A stretch of 64,000 nucleotides of DNA, from contig NZ_LGDY01000093.1 in NCBI RefSeq assembly GCF_001279525.1, forward strand, positions 1-64,000, given 5' to 3'. Origin of the DNA: Nocardia sp. NRRL S-836. GTDB lineage: Bacteria > Actinomycetota > Actinomycetes > Mycobacteriales > Pseudonocardiaceae. Every line of letters starts with the position of its first letter. The stretch's first letter is position 1. Of this stretch, positions 52,159 through 60,785 are shown one piece after another. The position numbers and the translations under genes are program-made. Below the pieces are notes generated by a model, which saw nothing but the letters and a program-made list of their open reading frames with translations, was not told the DNA's origin and made no database searches.

Positions 52159-52620
52159 GTGAACGCACACCTGCTCGCCACCATCGACCTGGCCACCCGC
52201 AACGTGGCCTCCGGTGGCGGCCCGTTCGGCGCGATGATCGTCCGGAACGGCTCGGTCGTCGCCACCGGCGTCAACCAGGTCACGCCGTCGCTCGACCCCA
52301 CCGCCCACGCCGAGGTCGTCGCGATCCGCGCGGCCTGCCAGGTGCTCGGCGACTTCCGGCTGAGCGGGTGCGTGCTCGTCTCCTCGTGCGAGCCGTGCCC
52401 GCTGTGCCTCTCCGCCGCCCTGTGGGCCCGGGTCGACCGCGTGGTCTACGCCGCCGACCGGGACGACGCCGCCGCGGCCGGGTTCGACGACCGCGAGTTC
52501 TACGACCTGTTCAGCAGGCCCCGCGCCGAGTGGGACCTGCCCGTGCACCAGATCTCCACCGGCGAGGACAACGCCCCGTTCACAGCGTGGACGTCACTCG
52601 CGACCCGCATCGACTACTAG
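52159..52620 (+). CDS. Cytidine/deoxycytidylate-fold deaminase (guanine deaminase-like)
   Basis: A 153-residue zinc deaminase with H50-A-E52 and the PCPLC pair (C80, C83). The GGGPFGAMIV and final tail DNAPFTAWTSLATRIDY fit the GuaD-like nucleoside deaminases of B. subtilis type, and the context fits guanine to xanthine conversion. tRNA adenosine deaminase (TadA) is related but less likely in this operon. GTG start with CTGGAG upstream. Confidence 0.83.
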   Translation: MNAHLLATIDLATRNVASGGGPFGAMIVRNGSVVATGVNQVTPSLDPTAHAEVVAIRAACQVLGDFRLSGCVLVSSCEPCPLCLSAALWARVDRVVYAADRDDAAAAGFDDREFYDLFSRPRAEWDLPVHQISTGEDNAPFTAWTSLATRIDY

Positions 52621-52710
52621 CGGCCACAAGCCCGAACCGCTGACCGGAGCTCGCATCGCCCCACTGCGTTCCGGCGTTGGAACGCGCCCACCGGCATGGG
52701 AAAGGCCGTC

Positions 52711-54114
52711 ATGACCCAGTTACGGACCCGGCAGTCGTCTGCCCTCGACCGGTTCTTCCGCATCTCCGAACGCGGCAGCACGCTCGGCCGTGAGGTGCGC
52801 GGCGGCATCACGACGTTCGTCGCGATGTCCTACATCGTCCTGCTCAACCCGCTGATCCTCGGCGCCTCCGCCGACGTCACCGGTGCCAAGCTCACGATCG
52901 CCGAGATCACCACGGCCACCGCGCTCGCGGCCGGTGTGATGACGGTGCTGATGGGCCTGGTGGGCAACGCGCCGCTGGCGATCGCCGCGGGCCTCGGCGT
53001 GAACGGCGTGGTGGCGTTCCAGATGGCGCCGACGATGACGTGGGCGCAGGCGTTCGGCCTGGTGGTGCTGGAGGGCGTGTGCATCGTGGTCATGGCCGCC
53101 TCCGGTGTCCGTGAACGCATCATCAACGCGATCCCGGAACCGTTGAAGATCGCGATCACCGTGGGCATCGGCCTCTACATCGCGTTGGTGGGACTGGTGT
53201 CCGCGGGGTTCGTGACCCGCACGCCGGACGCCGTGGGGTCGACGGTGCCCGTGCGGATGGGCGTCGACGGCCACCTCAGCGGCTGGCCGATCGTGGTCTT
53301 CTGCCTCGGCCTGCTGCTGATGGTCGTGCTGATGGCCCGCGGCGTGCCCGGTGCCGTGCTGATCAGCATCGTGGTGGCCACGGTCGTCGCCGTCGTCGTG
53401 AACTCGGTGTTCACGGTCTCCGGCTGGGGCCTGGTGACGCCGTCGCTGCCGTCGTCGGTCGTCGCCTCGCCGGACTTCGGCCTGTTCGGGCGGGTGGACC
53501 TGGTCGGCGGCTTCGTCTCGGCCGGCGTGATCGCCGCGACGATCTTCCTGTTCACCCTGGTGCTGTCCGGTTTCTTCGACGCCATGGGCACCATCACGTC
53601 GGTGTCCGACGAGGCGGGCCTGAGCAGGGACGGCAGGGTCGAGGGCATGGGCAAGATCCTCATGGTCGACGGCGCGGGCGCGATCGCCGGTGGCGTCACG
53701 GGTTCCGCTCCGAACACCGTGTTCCTGGAGTCGGCGGCGGGCGTCGGCGAAGGCGCCCGCACCGGCCTGGCGTCGGTGGTCACCGGCGGCCTGTTCCTCG
53801 TGGCACTGCTGTTCACCCCGCTGGCCACCGTCGTGCCCGCGCAGGCGGCGGCACCGGCGCTGGTGGTGATCGGCGGGCTGATGATGACCCAGATCCGCCG
53901 CATTCCCTGGCAGGAGGCGGATTTCACCATCCCGGTGTTCCTGACCGTGGCGATCATCCCGTTCACCTACTCGATCACCAACGGCATCGGCGCCGGTCTC
54001 GTGTCCTACGTCGTGCTGCGCGTGTGCAAAGGCCGCTGGCCCGGCTGGCTGATGACGGGGCTGGCCCTGCTGTTCGCCGTGTACTTCGGCGTCGACGTGA
54101 TCACCGGCAAGTGA
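52711..54114 (+). CDS. NCS2-family purine permease (AzgA-like)
   Basis: A 467-residue transporter with about 12-14 membrane segments, of the AzgA-like adenine/guanine/hypoxanthine permease group. Family motifs: REVRGGITTFVAMSYIVLLNP, ADVTGAKLTIAEITTATALAAG, GNAPLAIAAGLGVNG and DAMGTITSVSDEAGL. The ATG at 52711 has AAAGG six bases upstream; an ATG at 52696 is possible. It supplies purine bases to the operon's deaminases and oxidase. A terminator hairpin follows. Confidence 0.9.
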   Translation: MTQLRTRQSSALDRFFRISERGSTLGREVRGGITTFVAMSYIVLLNPLILGASADVTGAKLTIAEITTATALAAGVMTVLMGLVGNAPLAIAAGLGVNGVVAFQMAPTMTWAQAFGLVVLEGVCIVVMAASGVRERIINAIPEPLKIAITVGIGLYIALVGLVSAGFVTRTPDAVGSTVPVRMGVDGHLSGWPIVVFCLGLLLMVVLMARGVPGAVLISIVVATVVAVVVNSVFTVSGWGLVTPSLPSSVVASPDFGLFGRVDLVGGFVSAGVIAATIFLFTLVLSGFFDAMGTITSVSDEAGLSRDGRVEGMGKILMVDGAGAIAGGVTGSAPNTVFLESAAGVGEGARTGLASVVTGGLFLVALLFTPLATVVPAQAAAPALVVIGGLMMTQIRRIPWQEADFTIPVFLTVAIIPFTYSITNGIGAGLVSYVVLRVCKGRWPGWLMTGLALLFAVYFGVDVITGK

Positions 54115-54118
54115 CCCC

Positions 54119-54143
54119 GCGGGCCCGACCCGGCCGGGCCCGC
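54119..54143. terminator. Hairpin between purine permease and xdhC genes
   Basis: A perfect 9-bp stem GCGGGCCCG/CGGGCCCGC with a seven-base loop begins five bases after the permease stop. It could terminate or attenuate transcription before the XdhC gene. Confidence 0.6.
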
Positions 54144-54162
54144 ACTCGGAACTGGAGGCCTC

Positions 54163-55248
54163 ATGCGTGACCTGGCACCGGCCCTGCTGGCGTGGGACCG
54201 GTTCGCGGTCGCCTCGGTGGTGGCCGTGCGGGGCAGCGCACCCCGCCCGGTCGGTGCCGCGCTGGCGGTCGGCCCGTCCGGCGAGGTGATCGGCAGCGTG
54301 TCCGGCGGCTGCGTGGAGGCCGAGGTCTACGACCTGGCGTGCACCGTGCTGTCGACCGCGGAACCCGTGCTGGCGACGTTCGGCTACTCCGACGACACGG
54401 CGTTCTCGGCTGGTCTGACGTGCGGCGGGTCGCTGGACGTGCTGGTGCAGCGCGACTCCCCGTCGTTGCGCGCGGCACTGCGGGCCACTGTGGACGGTCA
54501 CCCGGTGTCGGTGCGGTTCACCGCCTCGGGCCGGGTGTTCACCGAGACCTGGCTGCCCCCGCCGCGCCTGCTGGTGTTCGGCGCCATCGACCACGCCGCC
54601 GCCGTGGCCGAGATCGGCCGGTTCCTCGGCTACCACGTCACGGTGTGCGACGCCCGCCCGATCTTCGCGACACCGCAGCGCTTCCCCGCCGCCCACGAGG
54701 TCGTCGTGGACTGGCCGCACCGCTACCTCGCCTCGACCCGCACCGACGAGAGCACCGCGGTCGTCGTGCTGACCCACGACCCGAAGTTCGACATCCCGGT
54801 CCTGACCGAGGCCCTGTCGCGGCCGCTGGCGTTCGTCGGCGCACTCGGCTCCCGCCGCACGCACGCCGAACGCCTCGACCGCCTGCGTGCGGAGGGCGTG
54901 AGCGACGCGGCCCTGGCCCGCCTGCGTTCCCCGATCGGCCTCGACCTGGGCGGCCGCACCCCCGCCGAGACCGCCGTGTCGATCGCCGCCGAGCTGGTGG
55001 CCCTGCGCCACGGCGGCACGGGTGCGTTCCTGTCCGACCTGTCCACCCCGATCCACCACGACACCGAGGAGCGCGATGGCCCTGATCTTCCTCAACGGCG
55101 GCGGCATGCGGGGCGGCCCGCTGCACCCGCAGCTGCAGGGCACGCCGATGGTGTGCCGGGCCCGCAGTGCCCCGAGGTACCGGTACTTCTCGGTGCGGGG
55201 CAAGTTCCCCGCCATGCACGAGTCGGGCACGGCGGCGGTGGTCGGTGA
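54163..55248 (+). CDS. XdhC-family molybdenum cofactor insertion chaperone
   Basis: A 361-residue XdhC/CoxI-type protein. The N-terminal XdhC/CoxI domain holds the cofactor-binding segment GSVSGGCVEAEVYDLA, followed by LTCGGSLDVLVQ. The C-terminal Rossmann part has RLLVFGAIDHAAAVAEIG, FVGALGSRRTHAERL and LRSPIGLDLGGRTPAETAVSIAAEL. These proteins sulfurate and insert the molybdenum cofactor into xanthine dehydrogenase. Homology ends near PIHHDTEE. The frame then runs on for 173 bases over the next gene in another frame, so the last 57 residues are probably without function, following loss of the original stop. Confidence 0.88.
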   Translation: MRDLAPALLAWDRFAVASVVAVRGSAPRPVGAALAVGPSGEVIGSVSGGCVEAEVYDLACTVLSTAEPVLATFGYSDDTAFSAGLTCGGSLDVLVQRDSPSLRAALRATVDGHPVSVRFTASGRVFTETWLPPPRLLVFGAIDHAAAVAEIGRFLGYHVTVCDARPIFATPQRFPAAHEVVVDWPHRYLASTRTDESTAVVVLTHDPKFDIPVLTEALSRPLAFVGALGSRRTHAERLDRLRAEGVSDAALARLRSPIGLDLGGRTPAETAVSIAAELVALRHGGTGAFLSDLSTPIHHDTEERDGPDLPQRRRHAGRPAAPAAAGHADGVPGPQCPEVPVLLGAGQVPRHARVGHGGGGR

Positions 55249-55468
55249 GCTCTACGACCTGCCGCTGAAGGTCCTGCGCGACCACCTGGTCCCGGCCGAG
55301 CCACCGGAGCTGGAGATCGGCGTCATCGAGCTGGAGGACGGCAGCGCCGCACTGGCCACCGTCCTGCGCGACGCAGTGCTCGACGACCCCGCGTTGCTCC
55401 GATCGGGTGACATCGAGGACATCTCGTATCTCGGCGACTGGCGGGCCTTCCTCCACCACGAGGGGTGA
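55076..55468 (+). CDS. Gamma-glutamylcyclotransferase-fold (allophanate-hydrolase-related) protein
   Basis: A 130-residue protein beginning MALIFLNGGGMRGGPLHPQL, with the GGCT-like fold seen in the C-terminal domain of allophanate hydrolases and in stand-alone proteins of purine clusters. GAGGAGCG precedes its ATG, supporting independent translation although it starts inside the XdhC frame. It may take part in ureide/allophanate use, or act on urea-derived compounds. A strong terminator follows. Confidence 0.7.
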   Translation: MALIFLNGGGMRGGPLHPQLQGTPMVCRARSAPRYRYFSVRGKFPAMHESGTAAVVGELYDLPLKVLRDHLVPAEPPELEIGVIELEDGSAALATVLRDAVLDDPALLRSGDIEDISYLGDWRAFLHHEG

Positions 55469-55494
55469 GGGAGTGGCAAGGGGGAGTTGCCGCA

Positions 55495-55524
55495 GCGGCG
55501 GGACCACTTCGGTGGTCCCGCCGC
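55495..55524. terminator. Hairpin with TTCG tetraloop ending the purine operon
   Basis: A perfect 13-bp stem (GCGGCGGGACCAC at 55495-55507 with 55512-55524) is closed by TTCG, an exceptionally stable tetraloop. It is 26 bases after the last stop of the purine operon. Confidence 0.9.
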
Positions 55525-55898
55525 GGGGGGACGGCAACGCCGCTGCCCGACCGGGTCTGACCACCATCCAGACCCGGCCCCCGCGGGACGGCGCCTCACG
55601 CGCGTTCCGCACTCGGCTTCCGCTGCCGTCCCGACACGGCAGGCGTCTCGCGCCAGACCTGGCGCCAGTCCGCGCCTCGCGCGACCAAGCGCGGCGCTCG
55701 TGTGTCTCGCACGCGGCATCCGCGTCGTCCTGACACGACAGACGTTTCTCACCAGACCCGCACCCGTGCGTTCGCGCTCGCGCGCCCCAGACCCAGGCAC
55801 CCGTGCGCTCGCGCCTCGCGCGCCCCAGACCCGGCACCCGCCGCAATCCAGAACCCCGCACACGCGCGTTCAGCGCTGTGTTCACCGGTGGAGCGGCT
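55525..55898. repeat. Gene-free GC-rich spacer with 37-bp direct repeat
   Basis: No gene is supported between the purine operon terminator and the end of the response-regulator gene. A 37-bp unit starting GCACCCGTGCG at 55760 recurs at 55797 with a few changes, and looser related segments lie on either side. The period is not a multiple of three. The rest is GC-rich without a visible hairpin or promoter. Confidence 0.5.
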
Positions 55899-56522
55899 TC
55901 ACCGCCCCCGCCCGCGCAGCAGCCCGCGTTCGTAGGCCACCGCCACCGCCGCCGCCCGGTCCGAGACGCCGAGCTTCGCGTAGACGTGCAGCAGGTGGGT
56001 CTTCACCGTCGCCTCCGAGATGAACAACGCCGCCGCCACCGCCCGGTTCGTCGAGCCGCGCGCGACCAGTCCCAGCACGTCCAGCTCCCGCGCCGACAAC
56101 GCCTCCGAGACCGGCTCGCGCACCTGCCCCAGCAACCGCGTGGCCACAGCCGGCGACAACACTGCCTCACCCGACGACGCGGCGACGATCGCCCGGTGCA
56201 GCTCGTCGCGCGGGGTGTCCTTGAGCAGGTAGCCGGTGGCACCGGCCTTGATGGCGGGCAGGACGTCGCGGTCGGTGTCGTAGGTGGTGAGCACCAGGAT
56301 GCGGGCCGGGTGGTCGCGGAGCCGTTCGATGGCGGACAGCCCGTCGGAACCGGGCATGCGCAGGTCCATCAGCACGACGTCGGGCGAGAGCGCTTCGACC
56401 ACGGCCACCGCCTCGTCCCCTGAAGCCGCCTCGCCGACGACCTCGAACGACGGCGAGGCGAGCATGCCGCGCAGGCCGTCGCGGACGACGGGGTGGTCGT
56501 CGACGATCACGAGGCGGATCAC
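55899..56522 (-). CDS. NarL/FixJ-type response regulator
   Basis: A 207-residue two-component regulator. Receiver: acidic pair D8-D9, phospho-acceptor D53 in VVLMDLRMPG, T/K switch residues in VLTTYD and GYLLKD. LuxR-type HTH at about 140-205 (LSARELDVLGLVARGSTNRAVAAALFISEATVKTHLLHVYAKLG). Start is a GTG. It belongs to the kinase and ABC exporter genes to the right, but a 397-bp repeat-containing spacer separates it from the kinase gene. Confidence 0.92.
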   Translation of the reverse strand: MIRLVIVDDHPVVRDGLRGMLASPSFEVVGEAASGDEAVAVVEALSPDVVLMDLRMPGSDGLSAIERLRDHPARILVLTTYDTDRDVLPAIKAGATGYLLKDTPRDELHRAIVAASSGEAVLSPAVATRLLGQVREPVSEALSARELDVLGLVARGSTNRAVAAALFISEATVKTHLLHVYAKLGVSDRAAAVAVAYERGLLRGRGR

Positions 56523-56634
56523 GCGGATACCCCCGCCGGGGTCACGTCACAAGCCGCACGGCGGGGTGGACGGACAGGGGCGACCGCGCGGCCGGTCGCG
56601 CAGGCAAGCCGACCCGCATTCGCGCCCCAGCAGG

Positions 56635-56905
56635 CACACCCGCTGCCGAACCCGCCGTCACCCCAGCTCCGAACCGCACCCGACCACGCACACCCACGAC
56701 CAGACCCGCCGTCACCCCCACCCACACCAGCACCCGACCACGCACACCCACGGTCGGACCCACGGCCATCCTCACCCACACAGACACCCGACCAGCCACG
56801 CCCACCGCCGAACCCGCGGCCACCCTCACCCACGCAGACACCCAACCAGTCACACCCACCGCCGAACCCGCGGCCACCCCCACCCACACCACCACCCGGC
56901 CAGCC
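56635..56905. repeat. 54-bp tandem repeat array between response regulator and kinase genes
   Basis: Four well-aligned 54-bp units start at 56685, 56739, 56793 and 56847, and partial units extend the array on each side. The consensus is C-rich on the plus strand. Since 54 is divisible by three, every frame keeps an 18-residue period; on the minus strand one frame gives a hydrophobic repeat (VWVRVAAGSAVGV). The full gap 56523-56919 shows no supported gene. Confidence 0.85.
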
Positions 56906-56919
56906 ACGCGCGCGGCCGG

Positions 56920-58080
56920 TCACGCGGGCACCCGCGCCGAGATCGCGGTGCCCGCGCCGGGCTCCGACTCGACGTCGAGCGCCCCGGACAGCCGGGACAC
57001 GCGGTGGCGCATCGCCGTCAGGCCGAAGCCAGCGGACGGTGAGGCCAGGTCGAAGCCGATGCCGTCGTCGCGCACGTCCAGGGTCACCACGTCCTCCATG
57101 TACGACAGGGTCAGGCCGACGCGCGAGGCCGACGCGTGCTTCGCGACGTTGGCGAGGGCTTCCTGGGCGGTGCGCAGCAGGGCGACCTCCACCTCGGGGT
57201 GCATGACGCGGGCCGAGCCGGTCAGGGTCACCGACACGGGGACGCCGTGCAGGGCCGTCCAGCCGGAGGCGACCTCGCCCAGTGCCTCGGGCAGGGCGGC
57301 CTCGTCCAGCGCGGGCGGGCGCAGCGCGTGGACGGAGCGGCGGGCCTCGGCCAGGCCGGAGCGGGCCAGGCCGGTGGCGGTCGCGACGCGGTGTTCCCAG
57401 TCGTCGGGGGTGGCGGCGGACAGCTGCGTGATGATGCCGGCCAGGTCCTGGGCCAGGGTGTCGTGGATCTCCCCGGCCATGCGCTGGCGCTCGTCCTGCA
57501 CGCCCGCCTCGTGGGCCTGCACCAGGAGCTGCGCCTGAAGGCCGGAGTTCTCCTCCAGCAACGCCTTGCGCAGGCGGGCCTGCTCGGTCGTCACGTACCC
57601 GACGAACGTGAACACGCACGCGACCACCACGAAGACGAGCAGCAGCAGCCAGAACGCCGGACGTTCCGCCTCGGGCGGGTAGCCGCCGAACAACGACATG
57701 GTCGCCAGCACGGCCGTCGCCGCCGTCGCGAGGAACATCCAGCGCGGGCGCACCACCTCGCTCGCGTAGATGTACACCGCGTAGGACACGGCACCGAACC
57801 AGTGTTCGCGCATGCCGAGGACCGCGTAGAAGACGACCATGCCGCCCACGAACACGGCCATCCGCTCGGGACGGCCGCGCCACTGCGGGTGCAGGGTGAA
57901 CCACCACAGCATCCACGCGTACCCGAACGCCACGACGCCGTACGTGAACCAGCGCTCCGACGCCGACTGCTGCGTGAAGATCGTGTACAGCACGGTCGTC
58001 ACGGTCAGCACGAAGTACGGGATCGCGTGTGCGACAGAGGCGAGCCTGCGCTCCCACTTGTCCAATGCGGCCTGGTCCAC
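56920..58080 (-). CDS. Sensor histidine kinase (HisKA_3)
   Basis: A 386-residue kinase with six membrane helices in the first 165 residues and no extracellular domain, a type that often senses membrane state or the transporter itself. The phospho-acceptor H206 lies in MAGEIHDTLAQDLAGI, and the HATPase N-box and G-box are EALANVAKHA and DDGIGFD with GFGLTAMRHR. GTG start. It is three bases downstream of the ABC permease gene. Its partner regulator lies beyond the tandem repeats. Confidence 0.91.
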   Translation of the reverse strand: MDQAALDKWERRLASVAHAIPYFVLTVTTVLYTIFTQQSASERWFTYGVVAFGYAWMLWWFTLHPQWRGRPERMAVFVGGMVVFYAVLGMREHWFGAVSYAVYIYASEVVRPRWMFLATAATAVLATMSLFGGYPPEAERPAFWLLLLVFVVVACVFTFVGYVTTEQARLRKALLEENSGLQAQLLVQAHEAGVQDERQRMAGEIHDTLAQDLAGIITQLSAATPDDWEHRVATATGLARSGLAEARRSVHALRPPALDEAALPEALGEVASGWTALHGVPVSVTLTGSARVMHPEVEVALLRTAQEALANVAKHASASRVGLTLSYMEDVVTLDVRDDGIGFDLASPSAGFGLTAMRHRVSRLSGALDVESEPGAGTAISARVPA

Positions 58081-58083
58081 GAG

Positions 58084-58812
58084 CTACTCCCAGCGGAACG
58101 TCTTGGCCGCGACGCTACCCGCCACGAGGCTCACCAGCCCCATGATCGCCAAATGCCTCCAGTCCGGCGCGCTGCCGAGCCACGCCTGTTGCACCGCCTC
58201 CACACCGGGTGGTGTGTAGGAGCCGATCGCCTGCACGACCGAGGGCAGCATGAACCGCGGCAGGTACACGCCACCGAAGAACATCAGCAGCATGAACACC
58301 GCCGTCGCCCAGCCACCGGCCGCGCGCGCGTTCGGGGCCAGTGCGGCGATCACCAGCCCGAGCGCGAACGTGCCGGCGCCACCGAGCACCACCGCCGCCG
58401 CCAGGCCCAGCGGGTGGTGCGGCAGGTCGACGCCGAACACCACGTACCCCACCAGGATAGTGAGCAGCACCGACAAGATCGCCGCGCACAGGTTCACGAC
58501 CATCTGGCCCGCCAGCAGGCGCGACGGGTGCATCGGCGTCGTGGCGAGCCGGCGCAGCACACCTTTCTCCCGATAGGTCGCCACGACCGTGGGAACGCGC
58601 TGCAACCCGATGAACGCCAACGTGAACACGACCAACGACGACATGTACGCGTCGATGAACCGGACCCCGCCGAACTCAGGGGCGGGCGTCCGCAGACCGG
58701 GAACCGCCCCCAGCACGAGCAGCAGCAGCGACGGGAACACCACCGCGAACAACGAGTTCAGCCGGTCCCGCAGGAACAACCGCGCCTCGACCTCAACGAT
58801 CCGCACCATCAC
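58084..58812 (-). CDS. ABC-2-type exporter permease
   Basis: A 242-residue ABC-2 permease with six membrane helices (VFPSLLLLVLGAVPGL, VVFTLAFIGLQRVP, LLTILVGYVVFG, ...). The REKGVLRRLATTPMHPSRLLAGQ motif is typical of drug/lantibiotic-type exporters. Starts GTG-ATG; 20 bp overlap with the ATPase gene. It should export a drug, lipid or peptide; its own kinase follows, as in resistance modules. Confidence 0.88.
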   Translation of the reverse strand: MMVRIVEVEARLFLRDRLNSLFAVVFPSLLLLVLGAVPGLRTPAPEFGGVRFIDAYMSSLVVFTLAFIGLQRVPTVVATYREKGVLRRLATTPMHPSRLLAGQMVVNLCAAILSVLLTILVGYVVFGVDLPHHPLGLAAAVVLGGAGTFALGLVIAALAPNARAAGGWATAVFMLLMFFGGVYLPRFMLPSVVQAIGSYTPPGVEAVQQAWLGSAPDWRHLAIMGLVSLVAGSVAAKTFRWE

Positions 58813-59686
58813 GACCCCCGGTCAGCTCCACGTAGGCGTCGTCCAGCGACACCTGATCCACCCGCAGCTGCCGCGCGACGATCTGCTTGCGCGCCAGCGA
58901 TGACGTCACCGAGGCGAGCACGTTCTCGCCACCGGTGACCACGACCTGCTCCCCCACGAGGTCCACCCCGGCGACGTCCGGCAACGCCAGCAGCGCGTCC
59001 AGGTCGATCGGCGCGGACGGCACGAACCGCACCCGCGTCGAACCGTCCACACGCGACACGAGTCCGGCCGGGGTGTCCAGTGCCACCACCCGTCCGCCGC
59101 GGATCACGGCGACGCGGTCGCACAGCCGCTCCGCCTCCTCCATGAAGTGCGTGACCAGCAGGATCGTCACGCCGGCCGCGCGCACGTCCTCGATCACCGA
59201 CCACGTGTCGCGCCGCGCCTGCGGGTCGAGCCCGGTGGTCAGCTCGTCGAGGATCGCCACGCGCGGTCCCCCGACCAGCGCCAGCGCGATCGACAGCCGC
59301 TGCTTCAAGCCGCCGGACAGCCGCCCGTACTCCGCGCTCAGGTGCTCGGTCAGCCCGAGCCGCTCCGACCAGTCGACCGGCTTCGGGTAGAACGAGGAGA
59401 ACAGCTTCAGCGCCTCCCCGACGCGCATCCGTTCCGGCAGCTCGGAGGCCTGCAGCTGCACGCCGATCGCGGCACGCGACTCGGCCGGCGCACGCCCGAG
59501 CACGGACACGCTCCCCCGGTCGGGCGTCCGCAGCCCGGCCACGCACTCGACCGTCGTCGTCTTGCCCGCGCCGTTCGGCCCGAGCACTCCGAAGATCTCC
59601 CCCTCGGCCACCGAGAACGACACCGAGTCGACCGCGATCTTCGGCCCGTACCTCTTGCCGATGTCGTGCACTTCGATGATTGCCAT
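58793..59686 (-). CDS. ABC exporter ATP-binding protein
   Basis: A 297-residue DrrA-type ATPase. Walker A GPNGAGKTT, signature LSGGLKQRLS, Walker B VAILDELTTGLDP, H-loop LVTHFMEE. The C-terminal 80 residues carry the extension of drug/antibiotic exporters. First gene of an ATPase-permease-kinase-regulator operon that reads leftwards. Confidence 0.93.
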   Translation of the reverse strand: MAIIEVHDIGKRYGPKIAVDSVSFSVAEGEIFGVLGPNGAGKTTTVECVAGLRTPDRGSVSVLGRAPAESRAAIGVQLQASELPERMRVGEALKLFSSFYPKPVDWSERLGLTEHLSAEYGRLSGGLKQRLSIALALVGGPRVAILDELTTGLDPQARRDTWSVIEDVRAAGVTILLVTHFMEEAERLCDRVAVIRGGRVVALDTPAGLVSRVDGSTRVRFVPSAPIDLDALLALPDVAGVDLVGEQVVVTGGENVLASVTSSLARKQIVARQLRVDQVSLDDAYVELTGGRDGADR

Positions 59687-59764
59687 GCGACAAGACTCGG
59701 CGAACCGCGCGCGGAGATCATCGAACGAGCAGCGGGACCGGCATCCACCGATCGGTTGATGCCG

Positions 59765-60673
59765 TCACTCAGTCACCAGGACGGCGCGCAGGGCGGCGGC
59801 GACCCGCGCGACCGGTTCCGGCACCGGGCCCGGCAGCCGGGCGAGCAGGACCCGGCGCCGCTCCGACGGCCCGCCGCGCACCGGCAGCACCCGCACCCCG
59901 GCCGGTACCACCGCGGCGAGCGAGGCCGGCACGGTGGTGATGCCGTGCCCGGCCGCCACCAGCTGGAGCTTCGCCAGCCAGTCACGGGCGGTGTGCGCGA
60001 CGACCGGCCGTTCGGGCAGCCCCGGCCACACGCCCATCACCAGCGGGTCGCCGGGACCGGAGATCCAGCGCTGCCCGCTCAGCTCGGCGAAGTCGAGAAA
60101 GTCGTTGCGCGCCAACGGGTGCGTCGAAGGCAGGGCGACGCGCAGGCTGCGTTCGGCGAGCGTGTCGAACGCCAGCGCGGGCGTCTCGTCGTCGGGCGCG
60201 CGGAACGGCGGTGTGGACGCGATCAACGCGACGTCCAACGTGCCCGCACGCAGCGCGCGCACCAACGCCGGTGTGCTGCCCTCGCGCGTGACGACGGTGA
60301 TCGACGGATGTGTCCGCCCCAGCTCCGACAACGCCCGCGGCACCAGCCATGCCCCGGCCGTCGCGAACCAGCCGAGCCGCACGGTGCTCTCGTCCTGTTC
60401 GGGCAGCCCGGCCAGCTCCCGCGCCGCCGCGTCGACCTGGTCCACCGCCACCGCGGCCCGCCGCAGCACGAGCCGACCGGCCGCCGTGAGCCGCACGCCG
60501 TCGTGGCGCCGTTCGAGCAACGGCACGCCCGCCGCCCGTTCCAGCGACGCGATCTGCCGCGACACCGCGGACTGCGTGTACCCGAGCGCACCGGCCGCCG
60601 CCGTGAGCGTGCCGCGCTCCGCCACCTCGCGGAACACCCGCAGCGCGACCAGTGACGCATCCGTGAAGGTCAT
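59765..60673 (-). CDS. LysR-family regulator
   Basis: A 302-residue LysR protein with HTH residues 5-65 (GTLTAAAGALGYTQSAVSRQIASLERAAGV) and ligand domain (VRLGWFATAGAWLVPRAL). It is divergent from the SDR gene with 112 bp between. The recognition helix GYTQSAVSRQIA is shared with the LysR at 34.6-35.5 kb, so both may see related DNA sites. Confidence 0.88.
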   Translation of the reverse strand: MTFTDASLVALRVFREVAERGTLTAAAGALGYTQSAVSRQIASLERAAGVPLLERRHDGVRLTAAGRLVLRRAAVAVDQVDAAARELAGLPEQDESTVRLGWFATAGAWLVPRALSELGRTHPSITVVTREGSTPALVRALRAGTLDVALIASTPPFRAPDDETPALAFDTLAERSLRVALPSTHPLARNDFLDFAELSGQRWISGPGDPLVMGVWPGLPERPVVAHTARDWLAKLQLVAAGHGITTVPASLAAVVPAGVRVLPVRGGPSERRRVLLARLPGPVPEPVARVAAALRAVLVTE

Positions 60674-60785
60674 GAGGTGTACGCATACCCCGGTTGAGGA
60701 ACTTTCGCTACCCGCATGGCCACGGCGTGCCTAGCGTCGACGACGTGATCAGCACCCGGTTCAGCGGCACGGCAAAGGCACAGAC

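Noticed and set aside
56635..56905. CRISPR array
   Set aside because: The 54-bp units are adjacent copies without separate repeat and spacer parts.
56493..57206. Proline/histidine-rich plus-strand frame over the 54-bp repeats
   Set aside because: No ribosome binding site and it continues antisense into the histidine kinase gene.
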